A stretch of 64,000 nt of DNA from Thermomonas hydrothermalis (GTDB lineage Bacteria > Pseudomonadota > Gammaproteobacteria > Xanthomonadales > Xanthomonadaceae). Made by a program: the position numbers and the translations under genes. Below the pieces are notes generated by a model that was not told the DNA's origin, did no database searches, and saw only the letters and a list, made by a program, of their open reading frames with translations. Positions 45,532-55,469 of this stretch are shown one piece after another (position 1 is the stretch's first letter; each line of letters begins with the position of its first letter). Where the stretch lies: the NCBI RefSeq assembly GCF_900129205.1, contig NZ_FQUK01000006.1, positions 33,622-97,621 on the forward strand, given 5' to 3'.

Positions 45532-47054
45532 TGAAAAACGTCTTCACACCGGCCTGGGCGATTGCGCTGTTGGCACTGGTGCTGGCGCTGACCGGGCTGG
45601 GCGCACGCGGGCTGTGGGAACCCGACGAAGGGCGCTATACCAACGTCGCCCTGACCATGCTCGATCGCGGCGACTGGGTGTCACCGCACCGCAGCCCGGA
45701 CACCGGCCACTGGACCAAACCACCGCTGACCTACTGGGTGCTGGCGGCCAGCATGGGCACGCTGGGCCGCACCGCGTTTGCGGCGCGGTTGCCGTCGGTG
45801 CTGGCCTATCTGGCCCTGATCGCGTTGGCCTGGCGCACGGCGCGGCGGTTGGCCCCCGGCGGCGAGGCGATGGCGGCGCTGGCCTACGCCACCATGCTGC
45901 TGCCGTTTGCTGCTTCGCAGCTGATCACCACCGACCCTTGGCTTGCGGTCTGGCAGGGGCTGGCGATGGCGGCGTTCGTCGAGGCCCGGTTTGGCCCGCC
46001 CGCGGCGCAGCGGCGCTGGCTGGCGCTGATGTGGCTGGGCTTCGGGCTGGGCTTTCTGACCAAGGGGCCGCCGGCGCTGCTGCCGCTGCTGGCTGTGCTG
46101 GTGTTCGACCGCCTGCGGCCGGTTCCCAAGGCGCAGCGCACGCTGTGGCTGCCGGCTGGGCTGGGGGTGTTTTTGCTGGTGGCGCTGCCGTGGTACCTGT
46201 GGGTGATCACCCACACGCCGGGGCTTTTGAACTACTTCCTCGGGCAGGAGGTGTATGCGCGGGTGGCCAGCGACAGCTTTGGCCGCAACGGCGAGTGGTA
46301 CGGCTGGCTGAAGGTCTATCTGCCCACCCTGCTGCTGGGCAGTTTGCCGTGGACCGGGTGGCTGCTGCGCTGGGCGGCGCAGTTACCGGCCAGCGTGCGG
46401 CGCTGGCGGCAGCCGGAGGCACGTCTGCAGGACGCCGAGGCGCTGCTTTTGACGCTGTGGCTGCTGCTGCCCTTGCTGGTGTTTTGCCTGGCACGTTCGC
46501 GTCTGCCGCTGTACCTGCTGCCGTTGTTCCTGCCGATCGCGGTGCTGGTGGCGCGTCAGTGGCAGCAGCGTCATCCCGGGCGGTTGCCGCGGGTGGGCTG
46601 GATCATGGCCTGGGCGTTGTTGCTCCTGGGCCTGAAAGGGTTGGCGGCACGGCTGGAGACGGGTAAGGATGCCACTGCCTGGGCGCAGGCGATCCGCGCA
46701 CGGGTGCCGGCGCCGATCGTGGCGGTCAATGCGCTGGACGATGCACCGCGCTATGGCCTGCATCTGACATTGGGGGTGCCGGTGGTGCAGGTGGCGCTGA
46801 CCGCCGTGCCCAACGTCTCACGCATTAACCCGCCCTACGACCGCACGCTGGACGATGCCCTGCGTCAGCCGCAGGCCGGGCAGGTCTGGTACACGCCGCA
46901 GGCGCATCTGCCGCAGGTGCAGGCGGCGCTGGCGCGGCACGGCTGGCGGGCGGAGGTGGCCGGTGCGCCGTATCGGGGACGGGTGATCTTCCGGGTGGTG
47001 CGCGACCGGCCGCCGGACGCGGCGCTCAGCGCCGGCGGATCGGGATCCGGCTGA
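45531..47054 (+). CDS. ArnT-like GT39/GT83 glycosyltransferase
   Basis: A 507-aa membrane protein with about ten helices. The first periplasmic loop begins GLWEPDEGRYTNVALTML, the conserved acidic active-site loop of ArnT/PMT-type glycosyltransferases that use polyprenyl-phosphate sugars, and FLTKGPPALLPLLAVL is another family mark. It would add a sugar to lipid A or a protein on the outer side of the inner membrane. Coupled to the dehydratase (TGATG), although no functional link is evident. It overlaps bioC at its 3' end by 29 bases, tail to tail. Confidence 0.85.
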   Translation: MKNVFTPAWAIALLALVLALTGLGARGLWEPDEGRYTNVALTMLDRGDWVSPHRSPDTGHWTKPPLTYWVLAASMGTLGRTAFAARLPSVLAYLALIALAWRTARRLAPGGEAMAALAYATMLLPFAASQLITTDPWLAVWQGLAMAAFVEARFGPPAAQRRWLALMWLGFGLGFLTKGPPALLPLLAVLVFDRLRPVPKAQRTLWLPAGLGVFLLVALPWYLWVITHTPGLLNYFLGQEVYARVASDSFGRNGEWYGWLKVYLPTLLLGSLPWTGWLLRWAAQLPASVRRWRQPEARLQDAEALLLTLWLLLPLLVFCLARSRLPLYLLPLFLPIAVLVARQWQQRHPGRLPRVGWIMAWALLLLGLKGLAARLETGKDATAWAQAIRARVPAPIVAVNALDDAPRYGLHLTLGVPVVQVALTAVPNVSRINPPYDRTLDDALRQPQAGQVWYTPQAHLPQVQAALARHGWRAEVAGAPYRGRVIFRVVRDRPPDAALSAGGSGSG

Positions 47055-47949
47055 GGGGGATGGCCACCTGCTCGATGCCATCGGCCCGGATCGGCGTGCC
47101 CGGTTCGGGGGCCCAGGCCAGTGCGCTGATGATCTCCCAGTCGGCCGGCAGCCCATGCGGGGTGCGGTGCGCCTCGTAGGCGCGGGCGGCCGCAGTGAAC
47201 CGGCGGCGGCCGGTCAGGGTCTGGCGCCGGCGGGTCAGGGCGTTGGTGGCGCCGAGTGCGCGCAGTTCGTGCATCAGCGCCGGCAGGTCGGGGTGGAAGC
47301 GGGTTTCCAGATCACGATCGACCACCGGCTGGAAGAATCCGGCGGCCAGCAGGGCGTCGCCCACCATGGCCAGATCCGGGAACGGGCTGACATGCGGTGC
47401 GGCATCGGCCTGGGCGAAAGCATCGCGTAGCTGCCAGAGCGTTTGCGGGCCAAAGGTGGAAAACAGCAGCAGACCGTGCGGACGCAGCACGCGCCGGAAC
47501 CCGGCCAGCACCGCCGGCAGATCGTCCACCCATTGCAGGCACAGGTTGGAGAAGAGGATGTCCACGCTGCCGTCGGCCAGCGGCAGGGCGCGGGCATCGG
47601 CGCAGACCAGGTGCGGCCGGCGTGCCAGCGGGTTGGGCAGGCCCAGCCCGGGCAGCCGGGGGGTGGTGGCGGCACGTGCCTGACGCAGCATCGGCAGAGC
47701 CAGATCCAGCGCCACCACCTGCGCCTTCGGCCAGCGCTGCTGCAGCAACCCGCTGGCGTGGCCGGTGCCGCAGCCCAGATCCAGCACCACCTGCGGCGGG
47801 CCGTGCCCGAGGGCCGGGTCGTCCCAGTAGTCCAGCGATTCCAGCAGGCGCGCTTCCACCTGGCGTTGCAGCACTGCCGCGCTGTCGTACTGGCTGGCCG
47901 AGCGCGAGAAGGCGCGCCGCACCTGACGGGTGTCAAACAGCCCGGTCAT
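47026..47949 (-). CDS. bioC: Malonyl-ACP O-methyltransferase BioC
   Basis: A 307-aa SAM-dependent methyltransferase. It methylates the free carboxyl of malonyl-ACP so that fatty-acid synthesis can build the pimeloyl chain of biotin. The N-terminus FDTRQVRRAFSRSASQYDSAAVLQRQVEARLLE is typical BioC; the SAM loop is VVLDLGCGTGHASG, with ADARALPLADGSVDILFSNLCLQW further on. The ATG overlaps the bioH stop, so bioH-bioC is an operon read leftwards. Confidence 0.93.
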   Translation of the reverse strand: MTGLFDTRQVRRAFSRSASQYDSAAVLQRQVEARLLESLDYWDDPALGHGPPQVVLDLGCGTGHASGLLQQRWPKAQVVALDLALPMLRQARAATTPRLPGLGLPNPLARRPHLVCADARALPLADGSVDILFSNLCLQWVDDLPAVLAGFRRVLRPHGLLLFSTFGPQTLWQLRDAFAQADAAPHVSPFPDLAMVGDALLAAGFFQPVVDRDLETRFHPDLPALMHELRALGATNALTRRRQTLTGRRRFTAAARAYEAHRTPHGLPADWEIISALAWAPEPGTPIRADGIEQVAIPLSRIPIRRR

Positions 47950-48725
47950 GCCCGCGCCCCGGCAAGAAAGTCCAGCAATGCCTCGGCGACGGCGTCGGCA
48001 TGGGTCAAAAAGGGTGCATGGCCGGCGTGCTCGATGGCCAGGTAGCGTGCGCCCGGCGCTTGCGCGGCAGCGGCCTGCATCGCCTGCGGGTTCACCAAGC
48101 GGTCGCGACGGCCGGCCAGCCACAGGCTGGGCACGGCAAGCGAAGGCAGCGACTGGCGCAGATCGGTCTGCGCCAGCAGCCGCAGCCCTTCGTCGAGCAC
48201 ACGCGGATCCGGCGCACCACGCGCCAGCACGGCATCGCGCAGCAGGCGCATTTCCTCGCGCATGTGATCAGAGCCAAATGCTTCCAGCGCCAGGAAACGA
48301 TCGACGGTGGCCTGCCAGTCCTGCGCCAGGCCCTGGGCGAACGTGTCGAACACATGCTGGGGCATGCCCTGCGGCCAGTCCGGCCCGTCCACAAAGCGCG
48401 GCGTGGCACACAGCAGGGCCAGTGCCGGCACCGCCGTGGGCGTCTGCAGCGCCGCGTACAGGGCGATCAGCCCACCCAGCGACCAGCCGCACCAGGGGGC
48501 GCCAGCGGGCACCTGGGCGGCGATGGCCTGCGCGCAGGGCGCCAGCGCCAGCGGCAGCGGGCTGTGGCGGCTGTAGCCGTGGCCGGGCAGATCGACCAGA
48601 TACAGCGTGCGGTGATCGCGCAGGCGTTCCACCAGTGGCGCAAAGATGCCGCCGTGCATGGCCCAGCCATGCAGCACGACCAGCGGTGGGCCGGCGCCCA
48701 CGATGTCCAGGTGCAGAGCGTTCAT
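47946..48725 (-). CDS. bioH: Pimeloyl-ACP methyl ester carboxylesterase BioH
   Basis: A 259-aa alpha/beta hydrolase that removes the BioC-added methyl group at the pimeloyl stage. Motifs: VVLHGWAMHGGIFAPLV, nucleophile GWSLGGLIALYAAL, acid GRRDRLVNP and His in EHAGHAPFLTH. All fit E. coli BioH. ATG at 48725 (MNALHLDIVG) is preferred over the longer frame. The order bioH then bioC is part of the usual bioBFHC order; gabD lies inverted upstream. Confidence 0.92.
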   Translation of the reverse strand: MNALHLDIVGAGPPLVVLHGWAMHGGIFAPLVERLRDHRTLYLVDLPGHGYSRHSPLPLALAPCAQAIAAQVPAGAPWCGWSLGGLIALYAALQTPTAVPALALLCATPRFVDGPDWPQGMPQHVFDTFAQGLAQDWQATVDRFLALEAFGSDHMREEMRLLRDAVLARGAPDPRVLDEGLRLLAQTDLRQSLPSLAVPSLWLAGRRDRLVNPQAMQAAAAQAPGARYLAIEHAGHAPFLTHADAVAEALLDFLAGARA

Positions 48726-48898
48726 GTGGGTGACGTGGTGGGCCGGCAAGGCGGCCGGCCCGGGGGAGGAAGGCGCGCATTATGGCCTTGCCGGCGTGCA
48801 TTGCGGCATTGGGTGGGCGCAGGACGCCCGCAGGTGTTCAGGCCGGGATGGTCTGGCGTATCGTGCTGTTCTGTCTGTGATGTGCCAGGAGAATCTCC

Positions 48899-50389
48899 AT
48901 GGATGCAGCCACCCGACTGGCCTTGCGCGAGCCCACCCTGTGGCGGCAGCAGGCCCTGATCGCGGGCCGTTGGTGCGATGCCGATGCCGCCGGCACCTGT
49001 GCCGTGCACGATCCGGCCGATGGCCTGCGGCTGGGCAGCGTGCCGGACATGGGTGCAGCCGAAACCCGCTGCGCCATCGATGCCGCCGATGCGGCCTTCC
49101 CGGCCTGGGCGGGCAAAACCGCCAAACAACGCGCGCAGGTGTTGCGCCGGATCCACGACCTGATGCTGGCCCATCAGGAAGACCTGGCCCGGTTGCTGAC
49201 CGCCGAGCAGGGCAAGCCGCTGGCCGAGGCACGCGCCGAGATCGCCTATTCGGCGGGGTATTTCGAATGGTTCGGCGAACAGGCCAAACGGATGGACGGC
49301 GAGGTGATCCCCGGCCATGTCCCAGGCGTGCGCCTGCTGGCCTTGCGCCAGCCGGTGGGGGTGGTGGCGGCGATCACGCCGTGGAACTTCCCGTCGGCGA
49401 TGCTGGGTCGCAAGGTGGCGGCGGCGCTGGCGGCCGGGTGCACAGTGGTGTGCAAGCCTGCCGTGCAGACCCCGTTCTCGGCGCTGGCACTGGGGGTGCT
49501 GGCCGAACGCGCAGGCCTGCCCGCCGGCGTGCTGAACATCGTCACCGGGGCCGATGCCGCAGCAATTGGCGCGGAGATGACCAGCAACCCGAAGGTGCGC
49601 AAGCTCAGCTTCACCGGCTCCACCGCGGTCGGCCGCCGGCTGATGGCGCAATGCGCGGATGGCCTCAAGCGGCTGTCGCTGGAACTGGGTGGCAATGCGC
49701 CGTTCATCGTGTTCGACGATGCCGACCTGGACGCCGCGGTGGCCGGCGCCATTGCCAGCAAGTTCCGCAACAGCGGGCAGACCTGCGTCTGCGCCAACCG
49801 GCTGCTGGTGCAGGACGGGGTGTACGACGCGTTTGCCGAAAAACTGGTGGCCGCCGTGCAGGCGTTGCGGGTGGGGCCGGGGCTGACCGGCGAGACCGAT
49901 CAGGGCCCGCTGATCGATGCCAAGGCGCTGGAGAAGGTGGAGGCGCATGTGGCCGACGCGCTGGCGCATGGCGCACGCGTGGCGACCGGCGGGCACCGTC
50001 ACGCGCTGGGCGGCACGTTCTACGCGCCGACGGTGCTGCTGGACGCCACCCCGCAGATGCGGCTGGCGCACGAAGAAACCTTCGGGCCGGTGGCGCCGCT
50101 GTTCCGCTTCAAGACCGAGGCGGAGGCCATCGCCCTGGCCAATGCCACCGAGTACGGCCTGGCCGGGTATTTCTACACCCGCGACAACGCCCGCGCCTGG
50201 CGCGTGGCCGAGGCGCTGGAGTGCGGGATGGTGGGCCTCAACACCGGGCTGATCTCGACCGAAGTGGCGCCGTTTGGGGGCATCAAGCAGTCCGGGTTCG
50301 GGCGCGAAGGCTCGCAGCACGGGCTGGAGGATTACAGCCACATCAAGTACGTCTGCATCGGCGGGCTCGATATGCGCGCAGGCGGTTGA
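48899..50389 (+). CDS. gabD: NAD(P)+-dependent succinate-semialdehyde dehydrogenase
   Basis: A 496-aa aldehyde dehydrogenase. Catalytic Glu in LSLELGGNAPFIVF, nucleophilic Cys in NSGQTCVCANR, and the GFTGST-like cofactor loop KLSFTGSTAVGRRL are present; PWNFPSAMLGRKVAAALAAGC and the tail FGGIKQSGFGREGSQHGLEDY are typical of GabD, which oxidises succinate semialdehyde from GABA breakdown. A clear AGGAGAA site precedes the ATG at 48899. No gabT or gabP lies nearby. It is divergent from bioH and convergent with bioF, splitting the biotin genes. Confidence 0.9.
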   Translation: MDAATRLALREPTLWRQQALIAGRWCDADAAGTCAVHDPADGLRLGSVPDMGAAETRCAIDAADAAFPAWAGKTAKQRAQVLRRIHDLMLAHQEDLARLLTAEQGKPLAEARAEIAYSAGYFEWFGEQAKRMDGEVIPGHVPGVRLLALRQPVGVVAAITPWNFPSAMLGRKVAAALAAGCTVVCKPAVQTPFSALALGVLAERAGLPAGVLNIVTGADAAAIGAEMTSNPKVRKLSFTGSTAVGRRLMAQCADGLKRLSLELGGNAPFIVFDDADLDAAVAGAIASKFRNSGQTCVCANRLLVQDGVYDAFAEKLVAAVQALRVGPGLTGETDQGPLIDAKALEKVEAHVADALAHGARVATGGHRHALGGTFYAPTVLLDATPQMRLAHEETFGPVAPLFRFKTEAEAIALANATEYGLAGYFYTRDNARAWRVAEALECGMVGLNTGLISTEVAPFGGIKQSGFGREGSQHGLEDYSHIKYVCIGGLDMRAGG

Positions 50390-50413
50390 TGGCGCACGCT
50401 TGAGCACGCCCGT

Positions 50414-51658
50414 TCAGGCCGTCTCCAGCGCCGGCGGCGGGGCGTGGCTGGGGGCCGTGGCATCGACGGCCACCCTGTCGCAGGCACGGGCCAGCGCGTC
50501 GAGCAGGGCATCGACCTCGGCTTCGGTATGGGCGGCAGAGAGGGTGATGCGCAACCGTGCGCTGCCTTCCGGCACGGTCGGCGGCCGGATCGCGGCCACC
50601 CAGAACCCCTGCGCTTCCAGTGCGGCGGCCAGCGCCAGCGCGCGCGCCTCGCTGCCGCACAGCAGGGGCTGGATCGGTGTCTGCGACGCCAGCATCGGCA
50701 GCCCGCGTCGCTGCGCGCCTTCGCGGAAGCGCGCCACCAACGCCGCCAGCCGCTGCCTTCGCCAGTCGTCCTGCCGTGCGCGCTGCACGGCGGCCAGCGC
50801 CGCGGCCGCCAGCGCTGGCGGGGTGGCGGTGGTGTAGAGGTAGGGCCGGGCGGTTTCCGCCAGATGGCCGATCAGGTCGGCATCGCCCACCAGCAGCGCG
50901 CCGTGCACCCCGAGCGCCTTGCCCAGTGTCACCAGACGCAGCGGCACCTGGGTGTGATCCAGTCCAGCGGCGGCGACACTGCCACGGCCGGCGTCGCCCA
51001 GCACCCCGATGGCATGTGCCTCGTCGATGTACAGGGTGGCGCGCTGGGCCAGTGCCACCAGTGCCAGGGCACGCAACGGCGCGACATCACCGTCCATGCT
51101 GAACACCCCGTCGCTGGCCAGCAGGGCGGCTCCGTCCGGACAGGCGCGCAACTGGCGCAGGGCACCTTCCGGGTCGGCGTGCGGGTAGCGGCGCAGGGTG
51201 CAGCCGGCCAGGCGCGCCCCGTCGATCAGGCTGGCGTGATTGAGCCGGTCCTGTACGCAGACATCGTCGCGTCCCAGCAACCCCTGCACCACCGCCAGAT
51301 TGGCCAGATAGCCGCTGCCCAGCAGCAGTGCCGCGGGGGCCTGCAACCAGTCGGCCACTTCCCGCTCCAGGGCGGCGTGGGCGGCGTGGTGCCCGCACAC
51401 CAGATGCGAGGCCACACCGCCGCTGCCGACGCGCGCCGCGGTGTCCTGCAGGGCCGTGCTGACCGCGTAATGGCGCGCCAGGCCCAGATAATCGTTGCCG
51501 CAGAAGTCGAGCAGCCAGCGCGACCGGCCAGCGGGGTCGGCCACCTCGCAGCGCATGCCGTCACGACGCAGCACGGTGCGACGCACGCGCTGGCGCTGGC
51601 GGGCCTGACGTTGCTCGCGCAGGGCCTGGATGCGAGCGCTTAAGGCACGCCGGGGCAT
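50414..51658 (-). CDS. bioF: 8-amino-7-oxononanoate synthase
   Basis: A 414-aa PLP enzyme that joins pimeloyl-ACP (or -CoA) and alanine in biotin synthesis. Motifs: [15 protein letters not shown], the [14 protein letters not shown] block, [10 protein letters not shown] and the PLP Lys in [11 protein letters not shown]. Somewhat longer than E. coli BioF because of an Arg-rich N-terminus and a C-terminal tail. Five bases after bioB and surely co-transcribed with it. Confidence 0.95.
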   Translation of the reverse strand: MPRRALSARIQALREQRQARQRQRVRRTVLRRDGMRCEVADPAGRSRWLLDFCGNDYLGLARHYAVSTALQDTAARVGSGGVASHLVCGHHAAHAALEREVADWLQAPAALLLGSGYLANLAVVQGLLGRDDVCVQDRLNHASLIDGARLAGCTLRRYPHADPEGALRQLRACPDGAALLASDGVFSMDGDVAPLRALALVALAQRATLYIDEAHAIGVLGDAGRGSVAAAGLDHTQVPLRLVTLGKALGVHGALLVGDADLIGHLAETARPYLYTTATPPALAAAALAAVQRARQDDWRRQRLAALVARFREGAQRRGLPMLASQTPIQPLLCGSEARALALAAALEAQGFWVAAIRPPTVPEGSARLRITLSAAHTEAEVDALLDALARACDRVAVDATAPSHAPPPALETA

Positions 51659-51663
51659 GGGGC

Positions 51664-52698
51664 TTACGCGGCTTCGGTGATGCCGGCGTGGACGGTGGTG
51701 GTGCAGGCGCTGATGCGGTCATCCATCGCCTCGGCCACCGGCATCGGCTGCAGGCCCAGCCGCGCAAACAGCGCCTGGTCGCGTTCGGTGTCCGGGTTGC
51801 CGGTGGTCAAAAGCTTCTCGCCGTAGAAGATCGAGTTGGCCCCGGCCAGGAAACACAGCGCCTGCAGTTCGTCGCTCATGGTGTCGCGGCCGGCCGACAG
51901 CCGCACCATCGACGCCGGCATCAGAATGCGTGCCACCGCGATGGTGCGCACGAACTCGAATGGATCCAGTTCGACCGTGCCGTGCAGCGGTGTGCCTTCC
52001 ACCTGCACCAGCCGGTTGATCGGCACCGAATCCGGATGCGCCGGCAGGTTGGCCAGCGTCTGCAGCAACCCGGCGCGCTGGCGCCGCGATTCGCCCATGC
52101 CGACGATGCCGCCGCAGCAGGTCTTCAGGCCGGCGTCGCGCACATGAGCCAGGGTGTCCAACCGGTCCTGCACCTCGCGGGTGTGGATGATGCTGCCGTA
52201 GTACTCCGGGTCGGTGTCCAGATTGTGGTTGTAGTAGTCCAGGCCGGCCTCCTTGAGTGCCTGTGCCTGGGATGCGGTGAGCATCCCCAGCGTGGCGCAG
52301 GTCTCCAGCCCCAGTGCCTTCACTTCGCGGATCATTTCGGCGACCTTGGGGATGTCGCGGTCTTTGGGGCTGCGCCAGGCCGCCCCCATGCAGAACCGGG
52401 TGGCACCGGCGGCCTTGGCCTGCCGGGCCTTTTCCAGCACCGCGTCGGTGTCCATCAGTTTGCTGGCCTGAACCCCGGTGTGGTAGCGCGCCGCCTGCGG
52501 GCAGTAGCCACAGTCCTCGGGGCAGCCGCCGGTCTTGATCGACAGCAGGGTGGACACCTGCACCTGGCGGGGATCGAAATACTGACGATGGGCACAGGCG
52601 GCGCGGAACAGCAGTTCCGGCAGCGGCAGCTCGAACAGGGCCTCGACCTCGGCGCGGGTCCAGTCGTGGCGGATGGGGAAGTGGGTGACTTCGGACAT
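51664..52698 (-). CDS. bioB: Biotin synthase
   Basis: A 344-aa radical-SAM enzyme that inserts sulfur into dethiobiotin. The [4Fe-4S] motif is CPEDCGYC in [31 protein letters not shown] and the second-cluster cysteines ([18 protein letters not shown]) with [20 protein letters not shown] are all conserved. ATG at 52698 ([13 protein letters not shown]) fits the family; the frame is open for 28 more codons. It is divergent from comF. Confidence 0.97.
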   Translation of the reverse strand: MSEVTHFPIRHDWTRAEVEALFELPLPELLFRAACAHRQYFDPRQVQVSTLLSIKTGGCPEDCGYCPQAARYHTGVQASKLMDTDAVLEKARQAKAAGATRFCMGAAWRSPKDRDIPKVAEMIREVKALGLETCATLGMLTASQAQALKEAGLDYYNHNLDTDPEYYGSIIHTREVQDRLDTLAHVRDAGLKTCCGGIVGMGESRRQRAGLLQTLANLPAHPDSVPINRLVQVEGTPLHGTVELDPFEFVRTIAVARILMPASMVRLSAGRDTMSDELQALCFLAGANSIFYGEKLLTTGNPDTERDQALFARLGLQPMPVAEAMDDRISACTTTVHAGITEAA

Positions 52699-52747
52699 GG
52701 GGATTTCCCGACTGACGGCAGGCGATGGAGCCGGCAGTCTGGAGATC

Positions 52748-53467
52748 ATGTTCCGCGCCGTCAACCAATCCGGCCCCGGCAAAGTCGACGGCGGCCTGTC
52801 GTTTCTCTGCTGGCCGCCCCGCTGTCTGATCTGCGCCGCGCCTGGCGCACCGGGGCGCGACCTCTGCCCCGACTGCCATGCGGCGCTGCCGTGGTTGCAC
52901 CACCCCTGCCCGCGCTGTGCCCTGCCGCAGCCCCGCGCACAGTTCTGCCCGGCCTGCCGGCAGTCGGACGGGGGTGCCCTGACCCGGATCCATGCCGGGT
53001 TCGAATACGCCTTTCCGCTGGATCAGCTGCTGCCGCGGCTGAAGTTCCACGGCGATCTGACGGTCGCGCGGGTGCTGGCGCACTGCCTGGCCGAGCGTTT
53101 TGCCGCGCTGCCGCGCCCGCAGGCCCTGGTGCCGGTGCCGCTGCACCGGCGTCGCCTGCGCTGGCGTGGCTACGACCAGGCATTGGAGCTGGCGCGGCCG
53201 TTGGCCCGGCGGCTGGGTGTGCCGCTGCGCGACGACCTGCTCGTCCGTCGGCACGCCACGGCCGCCCAGACATCCCTGAACGCTGCCGCCCGGCAGCGCA
53301 ACCTGCACGCCGCCTTCGGGGTGCGCAGCGGGGTAGCGCTGCCCACCCGGGTCACCCTGTTCGATGACGTGATGACCACCGGTGCCACCTTGCAGGCGGC
53401 GGCACGGGCACTGCGTGCGGCCGGTGTGGCCGTGGTCGAGGCGTGGGTGTGCGCACGGGTCGCCTGA
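52748..53467 (+). CDS. ComF family phosphoribosyltransferase-like protein
   Basis: A 239-aa ComF/GntX-type protein. The N-terminal zinc ribbon has paired cysteines (CLICAAPG...LCPDC and CPRCALPQ...FCPAC), and the C-terminal type I PRTase domain has [23 protein letters not shown] and the PRPP loop [14 protein letters not shown]. ComF homologues help DNA uptake in competent bacteria; the biochemical role is unclear. A TGGAGA site precedes the ATG at 52748. Next to bioB divergently, a position known in other gammaproteobacteria (bioH/gntX). Confidence 0.9.
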   Translation: MFRAVNQSGPGKVDGGLSFLCWPPRCLICAAPGAPGRDLCPDCHAALPWLHHPCPRCALPQPRAQFCPACRQSDGGALTRIHAGFEYAFPLDQLLPRLKFHGDLTVARVLAHCLAERFAALPRPQALVPVPLHRRRLRWRGYDQALELARPLARRLGVPLRDDLLVRRHATAAQTSLNAAARQRNLHAAFGVRSGVALPTRVTLFDDVMTTGATLQAAARALRAAGVAVVEAWVCARVA

Positions 53468-53485
53468 CCGGCGCCGCGGCGGTGG

Positions 53486-54400
53486 TCAGGCGGCCACGAC
53501 CTTGGCGCGCAGGGCAAAGTCGAGCGCGATGCCGGCAAACACCGCCAGCCCCACCCAGTTGTTGTGCAAAAAGGCGCGGAAGCAGTCCTCGCGCGCCCGG
53601 GTGCGGGCCAGCCGGAACTCCCAGACCACCAGCAGCAGCGCCACCGCGAGTCCAGCCCAGTACCACGGGCCCAGCCCGGCCTGCCGTCCGACCAGGGCCA
53701 GCGCCGCAAACATCCCGGCATACAGCACGCCCTGGGCGGGCAGATCCAGCTCACCGAACAGGATCGCGGTGGATTTGGCGCCCATGCGCAGGTCGTCGTC
53801 GCGGTCCACCATCGCATACCAGGTGTCATAGGCGGTGGCCCAGAAAATGTTGGCCACATACAGCAGCCAGGCCAGCGGCGGCACCGTCCCCTGGATGGCG
53901 GCGAACGCCATCGGGATGCCCCAGCCGAACGCCATGCCCAGATACACCTGCGGCAGGTAGGTGTAGCGCTTCAGATACGGGTAGGTTGCCGCCAGGAACA
54001 CCCCGACCACGCTCAGCCACACGGTCAGGCGGTTGAGCGTCAGCACCAGGGCAAACGCCACCAGCATCAGCACCGCAAACAACGCCAGCGCCTCGCGCCC
54101 AGATACCGCGCCGGTCACCAGCGGGCGCTGGCGGGTCCGCGCCACCTCGCCATCCAGCCAGCGGTCGGCGTAGTCGTTGATCACGCAGCCCGCCGAACGG
54201 GTCAGCCACACCCCCAGCGAGAACACCAGCAGGATCCAGGCCGGCGGCAGCCCGCCCGCCGCCAGCCACAAGCCCCACCAGGTCGGCCACAGCAGCAGCA
54301 GCCAACCGATCGGACGGTCCCCGCGCACCAGTTGCCAGTAATGCCGCAGCCGTTGCGGCCAGTTGGGACGTGTCACCATCGGGGAAGAGTCGGGTACCAT
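53486..54400 (-). CDS. ubiA: 4-hydroxybenzoate octaprenyltransferase
   Basis: A 304-aa polytopic prenyltransferase that attaches the polyprenyl tail to 4-hydroxybenzoate in ubiquinone synthesis. The two Asp-rich sites are [15 protein letters not shown] and [20 protein letters not shown]; the start [23 protein letters not shown] is typical. The first ATG at 54400 or the Met at residue 8 may be the start. It ends 18 bases from the convergent comF stop and is divergent from the tRNA gene. Confidence 0.96.
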   Translation of the reverse strand: MVPDSSPMVTRPNWPQRLRHYWQLVRGDRPIGWLLLLWPTWWGLWLAAGGLPPAWILLVFSLGVWLTRSAGCVINDYADRWLDGEVARTRQRPLVTGAVSGREALALFAVLMLVAFALVLTLNRLTVWLSVVGVFLAATYPYLKRYTYLPQVYLGMAFGWGIPMAFAAIQGTVPPLAWLLYVANIFWATAYDTWYAMVDRDDDLRMGAKSTAILFGELDLPAQGVLYAGMFAALALVGRQAGLGPWYWAGLAVALLLVVWEFRLARTRAREDCFRAFLHNNWVGLAVFAGIALDFALRAKVVAA

Positions 54401-54471
54401 GTGCGGTCACTGGCGGCACAAACGGCCGCATTCATGCGAGAATGCGCCACCGCGAGATTGATCGCGTCGAC

Positions 54472-54548
54472 GCGCCTGTAGCTCAGCCGGATAGAGTAGC
54501 GGCTTCCGAAGCCGTTGGTCGGGGGTTCGAATCCCTCCAGGCGCGCCA
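54472..54548 (+). tRNA. tRNA-Arg (anticodon CCG)
   Basis: A 77-base cloverleaf: acceptor GCGCCTG with CAGGCGC, D stem GCTC with GAGT, anticodon stem around loop TTCCGAA (anticodon CCG, reading CGG), variable loop TGGTC, T arm GGGGG-TTCGAAT-CCCTC, discriminator G and encoded CCA. The gene is complete. An island with AbiE genes begins directly downstream and its far side carries a copy of the anticodon arm. Confidence 0.98.
54499..54520 (+). repeat. Direct repeat copy 1 (anticodon arm of tRNA-Arg), putative att site
   Basis: Twenty-two bases of the tRNA (5' anticodon stem to variable loop) recur at 56274-56295 in the same orientation with one mismatch (T to G in the loop). Sixteen bases (54505-54520) are identical. 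Integrases often recombine in tRNA anticodon arms. Confidence 0.6.
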
Positions 54549-54579
54549 TCCTTCGGATGGCTTCCTTCCAGGATTCCCG

Positions 54580-54600
54580 GCCCGCCGCATGGCGGCGGGC
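54580..54600. terminator. Hairpin between tRNA-Arg and abiEii
   Basis: A perfect nine-base stem (54580-54588 and 54592-54600) with loop ATG. It can end the tRNA transcript and the AbiE transcript, which lie tail to tail. Confidence 0.55.
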
Positions 54601-54617
54601 GTTCGGAGCACAGGCCC

Positions 54618-55469
54618 TCACCTCAGAAGCGGAGCCACGACGCCAGCGAGCTCGGCCACGACCTCCTCAAGCCCAGGTGCCTTTAGCCGAGCCCTTTCGA
54701 GAAATGCCCGCCATTGTTTCTGCTTGGTGTTGTCCGAGGCGAACGCCTGCGTCAGCCCCACCGGCAGGGAATCAGGCATCGGGGTGTTCCGTCGCGCGAA
54801 CGTGGCAGACACGGCGTCTCGAAGCAGCGTCGGATCAAGCTGGCCCTCCCGGACCAGGCTGAACAGATCGAAGTAATCCTTCATCCGGCTGTTGGTCATG
54901 CCGAGCATGACGATCACCTCCAGCTTCTCGGCGAAGACGGTTTCGCGTGGATAGATGCGCAGCCAAGGTGCCGGCAGATCGTCGAGCAGGGTCGGCAGCT
55001 TGGCGTCTTCGGGCCCAGGCGTCACGGCATCCCCGAACCCGATATCCCACTGGATCAGGCATTCCGCCGTCCCGAGTCGGGCACGCAGGTTCACGCGCAG
55101 GCCGTGGTAGTGCGCCGTTTCTCGGATCTCGCTGACGCGCAGGCTGGCAAGATCGAAGGCCAGGCCGTCGTCGAGCTCAAGCTCGCAGAGTTCGCTGATG
55201 ATTGCTTCGATCCGCGCCGGATCTGGTGCGCCAAAGCCCAGAAAGTCTGCGTCGCGCGTCGGACGGTGTTCCTGCTCGAACCAGTGCCGGAAAAGCATTG
55301 CCCCTTTGAGCAGGAAATCGTCCCGGTGGCGCGAGATCGACAGTCGATACAGCAGGCGCTCGACGGCATAGCGATCCAGCGTGCGCTGGAACTCCTCGCC
55401 CGTCGCCTTCGCATGGTTCAAAAGCCGCTGGCGGATCGAATCGACGCGGGCTGGCGAGGACGCACTCAT
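54618..55469 (-). CDS. AbiEii/AbiGii-family nucleotidyltransferase toxin
   Basis: A 283-aa protein of the AbiEii family (DUF1814), the toxin of type IV abortive-infection AbiE systems and a nucleotidyltransferase related to MenT toxins, some of which add nucleotides to tRNA acceptor ends. Nucleotidyltransferase motifs: LLKGAMLFRHW at about 53-63 (usual GG/GS is here GA), RDADF at 72-76 with the two metal Asp residues, and the later Lys/Asp motif SRMKDYFDLFSL near residue 210. ATG overlaps the abiEi stop by four bases. Lower GC than the core genes suggests transfer. Confidence 0.88.
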   Translation of the reverse strand: MSASSPARVDSIRQRLLNHAKATGEEFQRTLDRYAVERLLYRLSISRHRDDFLLKGAMLFRHWFEQEHRPTRDADFLGFGAPDPARIEAIISELCELELDDGLAFDLASLRVSEIRETAHYHGLRVNLRARLGTAECLIQWDIGFGDAVTPGPEDAKLPTLLDDLPAPWLRIYPRETVFAEKLEVIVMLGMTNSRMKDYFDLFSLVREGQLDPTLLRDAVSATFARRNTPMPDSLPVGLTQAFASDNTKQKQWRAFLERARLKAPGLEEVVAELAGVVAPLLR

